A DNA stretch of 64,000 nt from Gammaproteobacteria bacterium (GCA_009838035.1 VXSK01000004.1:1-64000), one strand, 5' to 3'. Positions 1 through 9,325 are shown, numbered from the stretch's first letter. The notes: generated from the letters alone by a model not told the origin. Numbers and translations are program-made.

Positions 1-140
1 ACCCTCGGACGCCCAAGGGCGCCGAGGGTGGCCCTATTCAAACAGACAAGCAGGGTGAGCATCGGTCGCCGCGCAGCGGCGAGGCAAAGCATGCCTTTGC
101 CAGATGCGAACGGGCTGACATGGAGTCAGCCCCGGCCGCT
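1..140. other. Cluster of short perfect hairpins downstream of the sugar-transporter operon
   Basis: Bases 1-250 hold no convincing gene. Four inverted repeats lie close together: 1-8 with 22-29 (plus inner 11-14 with 17-20), 66-72 with 76-82, 83-89 with 95-101, and 112-119 with 125-132. A further 6-bp match, 75-80 with 135-140, could enclose the last two hairpins. They lie past the 3' end of the minus-strand glycan operon (stop at 251), so they could protect or end that transcript; no clear U-run follows them. Bases 141-250 show nothing recognisable. Confidence 0.45.
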
Positions 141-250
141 ATTCCGGCAAGACTGCGCGGCAAGGATGCCAATGCAAGCGCTGAGGAAGAAGCGATGGCG
201 CCTCCAGGAAGGGATGGGCAGGCAGAAGGCGAGGAAGCACGCCAAGAGGC

Positions 251-1675
251 TTAACGGCCAAGCCGAGCGCGAATCTCCCGGACCCTGGATTCGCTCAGAT
301 CGTACGCCGCCACGCAAGCGATGGCGAGCAGTGAAGTGATCACCGGCAGCACCACGTCGCACACGCGCATCCAGAACAAAGCGCTCTCGGTCTGATTGCC
401 CTCAAGACTTACGTCGAATCCCGTGAAGTTCAGAAGGAAGCCGCCCGCGGCCAGCGCCAGGGCCATGCCGAGCTTCACCACCCACCAGTAAATCGATCCG
501 TACATCCCCTCGCGGCGCTCTCCGGTTTTCAGCTCGTCGAGGTCGCAAACGTCCGCAACCATGGACGGCATGAGGGTAAACAGGCTGCCCAGCCCGAAAG
601 CGAGCAGCGGAGCGGGGATCAGCAGCAACAGAGGGTTGGCCGGGTCGTAGCAGAACCACTTGAGCGCATAACCCAGCGTCGATATGCCGATGCAGATGAA
701 AAATGCATGGCGCTTGCCGACCACCGTGCCCAGCCAGGCCGCGAACGCGACCACCGCGAAGGTCGAAATCGTCGCGATCGTGCCGATCATCGCGATGTAC
801 CAGCTCGCCGTGTCGCGATCGCCTGCAAAGACGTAATAGATCACCACATAGACCTGAAAGGCGGCAATGAGCTGGAAACCGTTGAATACCAGGAAGGTCG
901 CTCCGCAGAGTTTCAGGAAAGGCCGGTTGCTCAGGGTTTGCGCGAAACCCCGGAAAAAGCGCTTCACTTCGCCGAATATCCGCCTGAGCCTGGATTCCCG
1001 CCCGGCGGATGCCACGGCCGTGTCCGAGAATCGTTCGCGCAGCAGGATGGCGGGGAGCACGCCGATTGCGACGCAGGCAATGCCCACCAGCACGGCCAGG
1101 ACGGACGCTCCATTCCGAATGTCGGTGAACGCGTCCAGCTCCATGAACACAAGGAACCACGGGGCGATCAGGTAGGCGGACTGGCTGAAGAAGTTCTGCA
1201 CGCCCATCAGGCGGGTGCGTTCGTGGTAGTCCGGCGTCAGTTCGTAGCCGAGCGCGACCCAGGGTGTCGCGAATATCGTGTAGCCCAGGAAAAACAGCAG
1301 CGAGCCCGCGAGAAATACGGCGAACAGCAGCCCTTCGCCAGCGATGTGCGGGAGCTGCCACAGTACGGCGAAGGAAAGTCCCGCAAGTATCGCACCCACG
1401 AAGATATAGGGACGCCGGCGGCCCCAGCGCGACCGTGTGTTGTCGGAAATGTATCCCATGACGGGATCGGTGGCGGCATCGGTGAAGCGCGGAATCGCGG
1501 ACAGCAGGCCCACCAGCGCGGGGTTCATCCCGTAGCCGAGATTGAGCACGACCATCATGCCGCCGCTGGCGGCCGCCAGGAGGTTATTCGTGAATCCGCC
1601 CAGTCCGTAGGCGATCATTCGCGGGAAGGGAACACGGTCCGCCTCGGCGGTGGCGCGGTCCTTCCAGCGCTTCAT
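251..1675 (-). CDS. GPH-family (MFS_2) sugar:cation symporter
   Basis: A 474-residue inner-membrane carrier of the glycoside-pentoside-hexuronide symporter family, expected to import mono- or oligosaccharides with a cation. The family signature is visible near residues 45-70: DAATDPVMGYISD followed by SRWGRRRP, the cytoplasmic loop 2-3 motif. About twelve hydrophobic segments follow, and the length is normal for the family. The ATG (1673-1675) overlaps the TGA of the upstream glycosidase as ATGA, so translation is probably coupled. It is the last gene of the LacI-GH3-glycosidase-transporter operon and probably imports the sugars released by those enzymes. The exact substrate cannot be read from sequence; a beta-glucoside or short glucan fragment is the contextual guess. 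Confidence 0.85.
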   Translation of the reverse strand: MKRWKDRATAEADRVPFPRMIAYGLGGFTNNLLAAASGGMMVVLNLGYGMNPALVGLLSAIPRFTDAATDPVMGYISDNTRSRWGRRRPYIFVGAILAGLSFAVLWQLPHIAGEGLLFAVFLAGSLLFFLGYTIFATPWVALGYELTPDYHERTRLMGVQNFFSQSAYLIAPWFLVFMELDAFTDIRNGASVLAVLVGIACVAIGVLPAILLRERFSDTAVASAGRESRLRRIFGEVKRFFRGFAQTLSNRPFLKLCGATFLVFNGFQLIAAFQVYVVIYYVFAGDRDTASWYIAMIGTIATISTFAVVAFAAWLGTVVGKRHAFFICIGISTLGYALKWFCYDPANPLLLLIPAPLLAFGLGSLFTLMPSMVADVCDLDELKTGERREGMYGSIYWWVVKLGMALALAAGGFLLNFTGFDVSLEGNQTESALFWMRVCDVVLPVITSLLAIACVAAYDLSESRVREIRARLGR

Positions 1676-2994
1676 CGGCGAGCGGCCTCAACTTGCACAC
1701 GAAACGGCAGGTTTGCATAACCCGCATGGCCCTTGCCGTCATGGATCTCGACGAAGAGCCGGTAGGCGCCGGGTGCGTCCGGGGCCCGCAGCACGATGTG
1801 CCGCAGCGTCGTGTTCTCGATCAGGCCGTCGATATCCTCGATCGCTTCCTCGAAGTCGCCGCCTTCGGCCGTCGCCTGGCTTTCCTCACGGACTGCCCAC
1901 TGATAACGAAGTTCGTCGCCGTCGGGGTCGCTTGCCGAAAGCCGCGCGATGTAGCTTTTTCCGGGCGCCAGCGTGACGTTCTGCCAGGCGTTCTTGCCGT
2001 GCAGCAGGAGCGATTTCACGCGGGGAGCGCGATTAGCCGGCTCCGCGCCCGTCCAGGCGGTCTGCAGTGCGTCCATCGTTTCGGTCGTCTCGCCGCTGTA
2101 AGTGAACATGCTGTACCAGGTGGGCGTGCGTTCCTGTTTCTGGCCCCAGAGGAAGGCATAGCTGCCGAGGCCGTTACCCAGGTGCGGGGAAATGAACTTC
2201 CTGTATTGAGTCAGGTAGTGCCTGGCCTTGTCGGAACTGTTCTGTTCGATCGGCGCGCCCCATTCGGTGGCGCCTACCTCCCAATGCCCCAGAGGGCCCC
2301 ATTCCGTAATCATGAACGGCGTGTCCGCAAGTACTCCTTCGGCAAATTCGGGCAAAAGCGCGAGTGCCCCGTACACCTGGAAACTCAGGAAGTCGAGATC
2401 CGGCGCGCGCTCCTGAACCGCCCGAATGACATCCTCCTCCAGGCCGGCAATCGCAGTGGTGGTGGGGTGGTTGGGGTCGAGGTGATGCACGATGCGGGAG
2501 AGATTGTTGATTTCGTCCCAGAGCGCCGGGTCCGTATGGCCGTAGTTCAGTTCATTGCCGAGAATCCAGGCGAGCAGCGCGGGATGGTCCCGGTAGCGTT
2601 CCACCGCGGCCCAGATGCGGGTGCGCTGGGCCACGAGAAAGGTCTCGTCGCCGTAGTCGAAACCATACCGTGGGGCCACGACCGGCAGGCACAGCGAAAC
2701 GGTCACTCCGGCTTCCAGCGCCTGATCGAGGCGCGCCTGCGCCATGTCGATATTCCAGGTGCGGACCGAATTCCCGCCGCGCCGCGCCAGCTCCGCATAA
2801 TTGGCGATGATCGCACCCGCGCCCTTTACGACGTAGGGCTCCCCGCCACGCAACAACTGGTATTGGCCCTGGCTGCCGGCCACTTCCACCTTGATCGCCG
2901 TGGCAGTCTGCTGGCCCCAGCAGACGCTGACCCACAGCGCGCACACCAGGGCGGCGAGCCGGATCCGGCCTGGCTTGAAAGCGTCCGGAATCAC
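1672..2994 (-). CDS. Secreted TIM-barrel glycoside hydrolase with C-terminal Ig-like domain
   Basis: A 440-residue protein. I chose the GTG at 2992-2994 because it overlaps the GH3 stop as GTGA and gives a clean signal peptide (hydrophobic run LAALVCALWVSVCWG, then QQ). The mature protein opens with a (beta/alpha)8-type glycosidase domain: RGGNSVRTWNID near the start, an acid/base candidate in GNELNYG, and a nucleophile candidate in MITEWGPLG. After NRAPRV comes a beta-sandwich domain of about 115 residues with an ASDPDGDELRYQW motif typical of PKD/Ig-like modules. It resembles GH2-type barrels and possibly endo-beta-1,3-glucanases such as GH158; I cannot fix the family. With the GH3 enzyme it probably degrades a beta-glucan in the periplasm or at the cell surface. 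Confidence 0.72.
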   Translation of the reverse strand: MIPDAFKPGRIRLAALVCALWVSVCWGQQTATAIKVEVAGSQGQYQLLRGGEPYVVKGAGAIIANYAELARRGGNSVRTWNIDMAQARLDQALEAGVTVSLCLPVVAPRYGFDYGDETFLVAQRTRIWAAVERYRDHPALLAWILGNELNYGHTDPALWDEINNLSRIVHHLDPNHPTTTAIAGLEEDVIRAVQERAPDLDFLSFQVYGALALLPEFAEGVLADTPFMITEWGPLGHWEVGATEWGAPIEQNSSDKARHYLTQYRKFISPHLGNGLGSYAFLWGQKQERTPTWYSMFTYSGETTETMDALQTAWTGAEPANRAPRVKSLLLHGKNAWQNVTLAPGKSYIARLSASDPDGDELRYQWAVREESQATAEGGDFEEAIEDIDGLIENTTLRHIVLRAPDAPGAYRLFVEIHDGKGHAGYANLPFRVQVEAARR

Positions 2995-5408
2995 GACGAA
3001 ATCGCGATGTTCGCCAGCGAAATGCGCATCGCCCCTTCGGTCCAGAGCAAGAACGGAGTTTCCACCGAGCGCGGGTCGGTACCGGATTCGATAAACCGCT
3101 CCAGTCCGATGGAGACGCGCTGCCATGTGCCTTGCGGCAGTTCCCTCAGAGTTTCCGTTATGTCCAGGCTGCCCCAGTGCGGGTAGGCGCTGTCCATGCG
3201 CAGAATGACCTTGCTTTCCGGGCGCGCTTCCACCCGCACTTCAAAGGTGAGCTGCGCATTTGCGTTGACCAGCGGCGAAAGGTCAATGGGCCGGTCGCCG
3301 TGAAAACTGATTTGCGCGCCTCCGCCATGCCAGGTGACCTCGCGCGCGTCTTCCTGCGTGGACATGTCGATATTGCGCACCGACACCATGCCCGAGGGCG
3401 AGCTGGCCGAGCGCGCCGTGACCGGTACGCGCCAGCCTTCCTGATCTCCCACATAAAGTTCGAATCCGTTCAAGGGACGCTTGTCGAAAACAGACACGCG
3501 CTCCTGTGCCTGCAATCGCGCGGGATCCTCTTCGCACAGCCGGGGAAGGCTCCTCGCGGACTCGTACACGCTCATCCCGAAGCCGTACGGAAACAGGGGA
3601 TCGTAGTCGTCATCGCCTTCGTTCAACGGCGTCTGCAGAGGGTCGCGCGGCCAGGAAAAGGACAGGCGGCCGGTGAAATCATGTGCGATTTCCCGCTCCG
3701 CATTCCTGAAAAGCAAGTCGGCCACGCCCTTGCCCTCGCTACCGGGCAGCCAGGCGGCGATGAAGGCGGTCGATGCGTTGAGTTCCGGATTGACCCACAG
3801 CGGGCGCCCGCTCAGAAATACGGAAATGGCCGGTATTTCCGCAGCACGAAGCTTTTGCAGAATTCGCAACGGTTCGGGGTGGCGGGCGGAGAAGCTCAGG
3901 TGGGACACGTCGCCTTGCCCTTCGGCGTAGGGCTCTTCCCCGAAAACCACGATGGCGGCGTCGGGGCGCTCGCGGAACTCGCCCCGGGGGCTCACCACGA
4001 CGCTGCCGCCGCCGGCACTTACATGTTCCTCGATACCGCGAAGTATGGAGTCCGCGTTCGGAAAGTCCCCGTTTTCATTGAAAGTTCCTTGCCAGGTAAG
4101 GGTCCAGCCGCCGCACTGCTTACCGATATTGTCGGCGCCATCGCCGGCCACCAGCACGCGCGCGCCGGGTTTCAGCGGCAGTATTCCGCCGTCGTTCTTC
4201 AGCAGCACCAGGGACTCGCGCACCGCCTGACGGGCAAGCGCGCAATGCCGGGGCGCGGCCAGCGTCCGCGGATTACCGGCGCCGGCGCGCGCGGACGGCC
4301 GAGGCCTGGAAAAAAGACCCATGCGAACCTTGACGCGCAGGATCCGGGCCACGGCGTCGTTGATTCGATCGATGCTCACCTGGCCCAGCTCAAGCCGCTC
4401 AAGCAGACACTCGTAGGCCTGCCTCCAGTTCTCGGGCGCCATGAGCATGTCGATGCCCGCATTGACCGACTCGGCGCAAGCGTCGCCAAAGTCCTCGTCA
4501 ACCTGCTGAAACCCGTTCCAGTCGCTGATTAAGAATCCCGTGAACCCCATCTGCTCCTTGAGCACATCGGTGAGCAAATGTCGGTGGCTGTGCAGCTTGG
4601 CGCCGTTGAAATCATTGAACGACGCCATCACGACCTGCACGCCGGCGGCAATGGCGGCCATGTGACCCGGAGCGTGGAGGTCGCGCAGTTGCTCTTCGCT
4701 GCATCGGGTGCTGCCCTGATCGATGCCTTCCGCGGTGCCCCCCTCGCCGATAAAGTGCTTGGCCGTGGCCAGGACCTTCCCCGGGGCGCCCAAAGCACCC
4801 GGGGCGGGTTTGCCCTGAAGGCCGCGAATCAGCCGGGGCGCGTACTCCTGGACAATTTCCGGGTTTTCCGAATAGCTTTCGTAGGTGCGGCCCCAGCGGT
4901 CATCCCGCGCCACTGCAAGCGTGGGCGCGAAGGTCCAGTCCATTCCGCTGGCCACGATCTCGGCTGCGGTAGCCGCGCCTATGGCCTCGATCAGTTGCGG
5001 ATTGCGCATGGCGCCCAGCCCGATATTGTGCGGAAAAACGGTAGCGCCGCATACGTTCGAATGGCCGTGCACCGCATCCGTCCCCCACATGACGGGTACG
5101 CCGCCCCCGGCGGTGGACGCGTCGAAGAACGCATCGGCAACCTCCAGCCAGTCACCCAGGGCGGCGCGCTTGTTGTTGCCGGGGGCACATCCGCCGCCGT
5201 TGAGTATCGCCCCGACGGGAACCTGAGCCAGATCTTCCGGCCTGATCGAAGAGATTTCCGCCTGAATCATCTGTGCGACCTTCTGCCTGTCTGTCATCTT
5301 CGCCAGCCGGCGGGTCACTTCGGTTTCGATTTGCGTTGCTGCTTCGGCGTGCCGGTCCAGCGGGCTTCGGCAATCGGGCCAGCGCGGCCCTTGGGCGGAT
5401 CCGTTCAC
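2991..5408 (-). CDS. Glycoside hydrolase family 3 beta-glucosidase / exo-glucan hydrolase
   Basis: An 805-residue GH3 enzyme that removes terminal beta-linked glucose or a related sugar. The GTG at 5406-5408 shares one base with the lacI TAG (TAGTG), which fixes the start better than an upstream ATG lying inside lacI. Domain 1 (TIM barrel, about residues 35-385) has the KHFIGEGGT motif near 217 and the nucleophile Asp296 in LISDWNG. Domain 2 (alpha/beta sandwich) follows with LVAGDGADNIGKQCGGW and WLPGSEGKGVADLLF. The last 150 or so residues form a beta-rich module resembling a carbohydrate-binding or ExoP-like C-terminal domain. No clear signal peptide is seen with this start, so it may be periplasmic through an unrecognised signal, or cytoplasmic. 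Confidence 0.88.
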   Translation of the reverse strand: MNGSAQGPRWPDCRSPLDRHAEAATQIETEVTRRLAKMTDRQKVAQMIQAEISSIRPEDLAQVPVGAILNGGGCAPGNNKRAALGDWLEVADAFFDASTAGGGVPVMWGTDAVHGHSNVCGATVFPHNIGLGAMRNPQLIEAIGAATAAEIVASGMDWTFAPTLAVARDDRWGRTYESYSENPEIVQEYAPRLIRGLQGKPAPGALGAPGKVLATAKHFIGEGGTAEGIDQGSTRCSEEQLRDLHAPGHMAAIAAGVQVVMASFNDFNGAKLHSHRHLLTDVLKEQMGFTGFLISDWNGFQQVDEDFGDACAESVNAGIDMLMAPENWRQAYECLLERLELGQVSIDRINDAVARILRVKVRMGLFSRPRPSARAGAGNPRTLAAPRHCALARQAVRESLVLLKNDGGILPLKPGARVLVAGDGADNIGKQCGGWTLTWQGTFNENGDFPNADSILRGIEEHVSAGGGSVVVSPRGEFRERPDAAIVVFGEEPYAEGQGDVSHLSFSARHPEPLRILQKLRAAEIPAISVFLSGRPLWVNPELNASTAFIAAWLPGSEGKGVADLLFRNAEREIAHDFTGRLSFSWPRDPLQTPLNEGDDDYDPLFPYGFGMSVYESARSLPRLCEEDPARLQAQERVSVFDKRPLNGFELYVGDQEGWRVPVTARSASSPSGMVSVRNIDMSTQEDAREVTWHGGGAQISFHGDRPIDLSPLVNANAQLTFEVRVEARPESKVILRMDSAYPHWGSLDITETLRELPQGTWQRVSIGLERFIESGTDPRSVETPFLLWTEGAMRISLANIAISS

Positions 5409-6463
5409 TATTCGGCCGGTCCGGGCGCCGCGAGCGAGTCGCGCATCACGATTTCGCAATCAAATTCCTGGTGTCCCGCTACCTGGGCAACGCCGGCCAC
5501 CTGGTCGATGAGCCGCAATGCGGCGGTAGAGGCCATCTCGCTGATGGGTTGCCTCAGCGTGGTCAGGGCGGGCCAGGTATGCGAGGCGATCGGCGAGTCG
5601 TCAAACCCCACCACCGACACATCGCCCGGCACGTCAAGGCCCATTTCCCGGGCCGCCACGATTGCACCGGCGGCCATATCGTCATTGCTGGCGATGATGG
5701 CGGTCGGGGAGGGATGCCTGCGCAGCAGTTGATTCGCCGCCTGTTTGCCGGAGTCAAAGGTAAAAAAGCCCTGCGAAATCAGATGCCCGCCGGAATCCAG
5801 GCCGTGTTTGCGCATACTTGCGAGAAACCCGTTCAGCCGCTTGTGACTGGAGCCGTGGCGCGGGTCGCCCTCGATGAACCCGATCCGCCGGTGTCCGATT
5901 GAAATGACGTGTTCCGTGAGTTGTTCGCTGGCTTCCCGGTCCCTGGGGTTTACCGAAATCGTATCGGCCGCCGCGACACCTGGCGACACCTGCGCCATCG
6001 GTATCCCGAGCTCCTTCAACATCGCGACGACGTCGGGATGGTCGCTGAGAGGCGCAAGCAATACTACGCCGTCAACCCGCGTCTGGAGCACGAAGCGGCG
6101 CACGTCGCCAACCACGACCCGCTCCGGGCAGGGACGCAGCAAAAGGGACAGATTGCGCGATCGACAGGCGTCGAATACGCCTTCAAGGGCCTTCTGCACG
6201 TAGCTGAACTCCTGAGGATTCTCGTAGAGCAGACCGATCGAGTGAGTGAGCCTGCCCTTGAGGCCCCGCGCCTGGGGGTGGGGTTCGTAATCGAGCGCGT
6301 CGGCGGCCTTGAGGACACGATCGCGAGTGCTGTTCCTGACCGTGGGTTCCTTGTTGAGCACTCGCGAGACGGTCTTGATCGACACCTCCGCACGGGCGGC
6401 AACGTCGTGGATAGTCGCCCTGGTGACGCCACCCTTAGCCTTGGCTTGCCGTCTGTCGCTCAT
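5408..6463 (-). CDS. LacI-family transcriptional regulator of the glycan locus
   Basis: A 351-residue repressor. The N-terminal helix-turn-helix spans about residues 16-38 (ATIHDVAARAEVSIKTVSRV), followed by the hinge helix with PHPQARGLKG and a periplasmic-binding-protein-like sensor domain (GLLYENP, GVVLLAPLSD, VSVVGFDDSPIA). Length is normal. It heads a coupled operon with the GH3, the TIM-barrel glycosidase and the GPH transporter. The likely operator is the TGACAACGTTGTCA palindrome in the promoter of the TonB-dependent receptor at 9341-9354; no such site lies in its own 132-nt upstream gap, so it may be transcribed by readthrough from the receptor gene. The inducer is presumably a sugar released from the polysaccharide. 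Confidence 0.9.
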   Translation of the reverse strand: MSDRRQAKAKGGVTRATIHDVAARAEVSIKTVSRVLNKEPTVRNSTRDRVLKAADALDYEPHPQARGLKGRLTHSIGLLYENPQEFSYVQKALEGVFDACRSRNLSLLLRPCPERVVVGDVRRFVLQTRVDGVVLLAPLSDHPDVVAMLKELGIPMAQVSPGVAAADTISVNPRDREASEQLTEHVISIGHRRIGFIEGDPRHGSSHKRLNGFLASMRKHGLDSGGHLISQGFFTFDSGKQAANQLLRRHPSPTAIIASNDDMAAGAIVAAREMGLDVPGDVSVVGFDDSPIASHTWPALTTLRQPISEMASTAALRLIDQVAGVAQVAGHQEFDCEIVMRDSLAAPGPAE

Positions 6464-6524
6464 GGTGCGGATCGGATGACAGTATGCCTCGCGTGGTCAC
6501 GGTGCAGGGGCTTCGTGGGCGACC

Positions 6525-6560
6525 GCGAACCCGGCGCGCTTGCGAAAGCGCCGGGTTCGC
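6525..6560 (-). terminator. Strong intercistronic hairpin between the TonB receptor and lacI genes
   Basis: A 13-bp perfect inverted repeat (6525-6537 with 6548-6560) with a 10-nt loop lies 36 nt past the receptor stop codon. No U-run follows on the minus strand, so it is not a canonical intrinsic terminator. A partial stop or a 3'-end stabiliser that lowers expression of the downstream enzymes relative to the receptor is plausible. Confidence 0.4.
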
Positions 6561-6595
6561 GTGCCGCCGGCCCCAGTGGAGGAACAGGGGCGCTG

Positions 6596-9295
6596 CTAAA
6601 AGCCCTTGCTGAAACGTACTCCGTACGTTCTCGGCGGGAAAAAGTTGGCGCGCCAGTAGCCCGGTCCGGGGTCCGCCCAGGAGCGCATCAGTTCATCGCT
6701 GAGGTTGTGGCCGAACAGCACCAGCGCCCAGCCCTGGACTTCGTTGATGATCCGGAAGTTGGCGTTGAAGGAGCTGACCGCCTTCTGGCCGGCGTGGAAC
6801 GGGCCGTCGGTGTAGTTGTTGTCGTTGAAGAACATCTCGGCCTGCCAGTTCCAGGTGAGCGAAGGGCCGACAACCCAGCCGTTGCCCAGCCACCAGGTAT
6901 GATCCACCGTGGCGGAAAATGACCACTCCGGCGACCACGGGAGCTTGTTGCCCGACAGGTCCGTCGGCCGGCGCAACGTGTTGTCGCCGCGCAACTGGGT
7001 CGGGTCCTGCGGCGGGCAGGGCGTCAGTCCCATGTAGGCCCGCTCAAAGCAGAACAAGCCGTCCTCGCCGTCCTCGAGCTTGTCGATTTCGGCGTTCAGG
7101 TACGACACCCAGCCGTGGAACCGGCCGCCGGGCCAGGGCTCGGCCCAGTCCCACTCGAACTCGGCGCCGAAAATTCCGGCTTCCGCCAGGTTGGTGGTGA
7201 GCAGCGTTCCGATGTCGTTGCCGCTGTGGATGGACTCTCCGACGATAACCCAGGAGGTGCGTTGCATGTCGCTGTAGTCGTTGAAGAACACGTTGGCGAG
7301 CAGACGCAGGTTGCCGTCCAGGGCTTCGCCCTTCAGGCCGAACTCATACGTGATGACTTCCTCGGGATCGTACGGGAAGGCGGTCACCTCTCCGCACTCG
7401 CAGATATCCACCTTGTCGCCGAAGCCGCCGGCCTTGAAGCCGCTGGCGACGTATCCGTATGCGAACAGATCATTGTTGATGAGATAGTCGAACCCGACGC
7501 GCCAGGTGCCCTGTCCCCAGTCCGCGTTGTAGGTGTTGTCGGTGCCAGGAATCCGCGTCGTGAAATCCTCCGCATGCGACCCCATGGCGCTGGTCAGCTT
7601 GTCGGCCTGGTAAAAGGCCGGGTCTGCCGCCCAGCCGGGGACCACGCCGATCAGTCCCCAGGACTCGTACCAAAATGAGCCGGCCGGATCGTAGGCGCCG
7701 GGATTGACCCAGTAACCGATGGTCTGGTGGTTCGACCCGCCCCTGTCGAACTTCTCGTCCCAGGTCTGGCGATAGCCGACAGTCAGGTTCGCCCTTTCCG
7801 TCACGGCATAGTCGAACTGGGCGAACAAAGCCTCCGTGGACACGCCACGGTCCGGTTGCAGGAACGCTTGCGCCAGCGGAACTCCGCCCGCGCAGCAGAA
7901 TGGAAGTTCGACGTCGAAGCGAATGGAATTCTCTTCTTCCATGAAGAATGCGCCCGCAATCCAGGAGAGGTCGCCGTCGCCCGTTGACTTGAATTGCAAC
8001 TCGTGGACCATCGATGTGTAGGTCGAGAATCGGGTCGTCAATTGCAGGTCCTCGAAGGGAAACTTGACTTCCACGCCGAACCCATGCCGTTCAAAGGCGC
8101 CGGCGTCGCGAACCAGTGGCGGGGCGCCGCAGCAGAACCTGGCTATTCCGTAACCGGGGTGGTCGGGATCGACCCAGGCACCGCCATCGCCGTCGTACTG
8201 CTGGAAGCGCTCCTGTTCCGACCATGCGACGCGGTATTCCATCACAACCGAGTCGAGAATGTCCCAGGTAAACTCGGACCGCACCGTCTGGATGGTGAAA
8301 TCCAGCTCTCCGGGCACGTTGATCCGGGCGTACCACTGGTCGTGATCACACTCGAAGAAGGTACCTGCGGCTTTCTCGCAATCCTTGAGCGACAGGCCGC
8401 CGGGGCTGTTGTCCTGGAAGTGATCGTAGGTGAGTTGCCAGCTCGCCGCGTCTCCCAGGTAGGCGCGCGCGGCAAGGCGGAAAGCCCAGCGGTCAACGGC
8501 GAAATAGGCTTCGTCATCCCCCACGTCGCGGTTCCGCCTCTGGTCGGTGTTGGGAATGCCGTCGGCGGGAATCTCGAAATTGCCGTCGCCATCCGGGTCG
8601 AAAGCAAGGTCGAACCGGTCCGTTTCCTGGTCGATATAGGAATCCGCCTGTTCCACCATGCCGGAAGCGCGGAACGCCAGGCTCTCGTTGACCGGGAGAT
8701 TGAACCAGGCTCGCGCGGCGGTGCGCCCGAAGTTGCCCAGGTCAATCTCGGCGTTGCCTTCGAGCTGCTCGGTATCCGGCTGGGCCGTGATGATATTGAT
8801 GCTGCCGGAAGTCGAGTTGCGCCCGAACAGTGTGCCTTGCGGTCCTCGCAGGATCTCGACCCGGCCGACGTCGTGCAGTAGCGCCAGACCCGCCTGGGGG
8901 CGAGGCGTGTACATGCCGTCGACGTGAATCGCGACCGTGGGATCGCCGAGTTCCGTGAAGTTGTTAGAGGTAATGCCCCGCACGGTTACCTGTACTCCAG
9001 AGTCCGAAGGCGAGGAGCCGACCTGCATGTTCGGCACCAGGTCCCCGAGATCCGTTACGGTGCTCACACCCTGATCCGTCAATTGGTTCTGGGTGACTGC
9101 GGTAACCGCGATAGGCGTCGACATGAGGTCGGTGGCCCGCTTGGTTGCGGTAACGACGATTTCCTCGATGACGATTGCATTGCTGCCGTCGTCCTGCTGA
9201 GCCAGCGCCGGCCCGGCGCCGCCCAGAATCAGCAGCGGCAGGACAACGGCGGACGGCCGCAAGAGCCGCGTAGCTGTGGCGCAAAAATCAAACAT
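6596..9295 (-). CDS. TonB-dependent outer-membrane receptor (glycan uptake)
   Basis: An 899-residue outer-membrane transporter powered by TonB-ExbBD. It has a signal peptide (LRPSAVVLPLLILGGAGPALA then QQ), a TonB-box-like IEEIVVTATK, a plug domain with ILRGPQGTLFGRNSTSGSIN, and a long beta-barrel ending RTYGVRFSKGF with the terminal Phe expected for BAM recognition. A good ribosome-binding site (GGGGAGGA) precedes the ATG. There is no N-terminal secretin/STN domain, so it is not a sigma/anti-sigma transducer type. The genes after it encode a LacI repressor and glycosidases, which points to oligosaccharide uptake, not iron. Unusual for such a barrel are several clustered cysteines in loop-like regions (FCCGAP, FCCAGG, CECGE). 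Confidence 0.93.
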   Translation of the reverse strand: MFDFCATATRLLRPSAVVLPLLILGGAGPALAQQDDGSNAIVIEEIVVTATKRATDLMSTPIAVTAVTQNQLTDQGVSTVTDLGDLVPNMQVGSSPSDSGVQVTVRGITSNNFTELGDPTVAIHVDGMYTPRPQAGLALLHDVGRVEILRGPQGTLFGRNSTSGSINIITAQPDTEQLEGNAEIDLGNFGRTAARAWFNLPVNESLAFRASGMVEQADSYIDQETDRFDLAFDPDGDGNFEIPADGIPNTDQRRNRDVGDDEAYFAVDRWAFRLAARAYLGDAASWQLTYDHFQDNSPGGLSLKDCEKAAGTFFECDHDQWYARINVPGELDFTIQTVRSEFTWDILDSVVMEYRVAWSEQERFQQYDGDGGAWVDPDHPGYGIARFCCGAPPLVRDAGAFERHGFGVEVKFPFEDLQLTTRFSTYTSMVHELQFKSTGDGDLSWIAGAFFMEEENSIRFDVELPFCCAGGVPLAQAFLQPDRGVSTEALFAQFDYAVTERANLTVGYRQTWDEKFDRGGSNHQTIGYWVNPGAYDPAGSFWYESWGLIGVVPGWAADPAFYQADKLTSAMGSHAEDFTTRIPGTDNTYNADWGQGTWRVGFDYLINNDLFAYGYVASGFKAGGFGDKVDICECGEVTAFPYDPEEVITYEFGLKGEALDGNLRLLANVFFNDYSDMQRTSWVIVGESIHSGNDIGTLLTTNLAEAGIFGAEFEWDWAEPWPGGRFHGWVSYLNAEIDKLEDGEDGLFCFERAYMGLTPCPPQDPTQLRGDNTLRRPTDLSGNKLPWSPEWSFSATVDHTWWLGNGWVVGPSLTWNWQAEMFFNDNNYTDGPFHAGQKAVSSFNANFRIINEVQGWALVLFGHNLSDELMRSWADPGPGYWRANFFPPRTYGVRFSKGF

Positions 9296-9325
9296 GATTC
9301 CTCCCCTTGTTTGAACAGGACACCG

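Noticed and set aside
28-339. A plus-strand open frame of about 100 codons at the window start
   Set aside because: It crosses the hairpin cluster and runs into the 3' end of the GPH transporter on the other strand; the predicted protein has no domain-like pattern.
1672-3126. The longer upstream ATG start for the TIM-barrel glycosidase
   Set aside because: It would overlap the GH3 coding end by over 130 nt with residues lacking similarity; the GTG at 2994 gives a signal peptide and a GTGA overlap.
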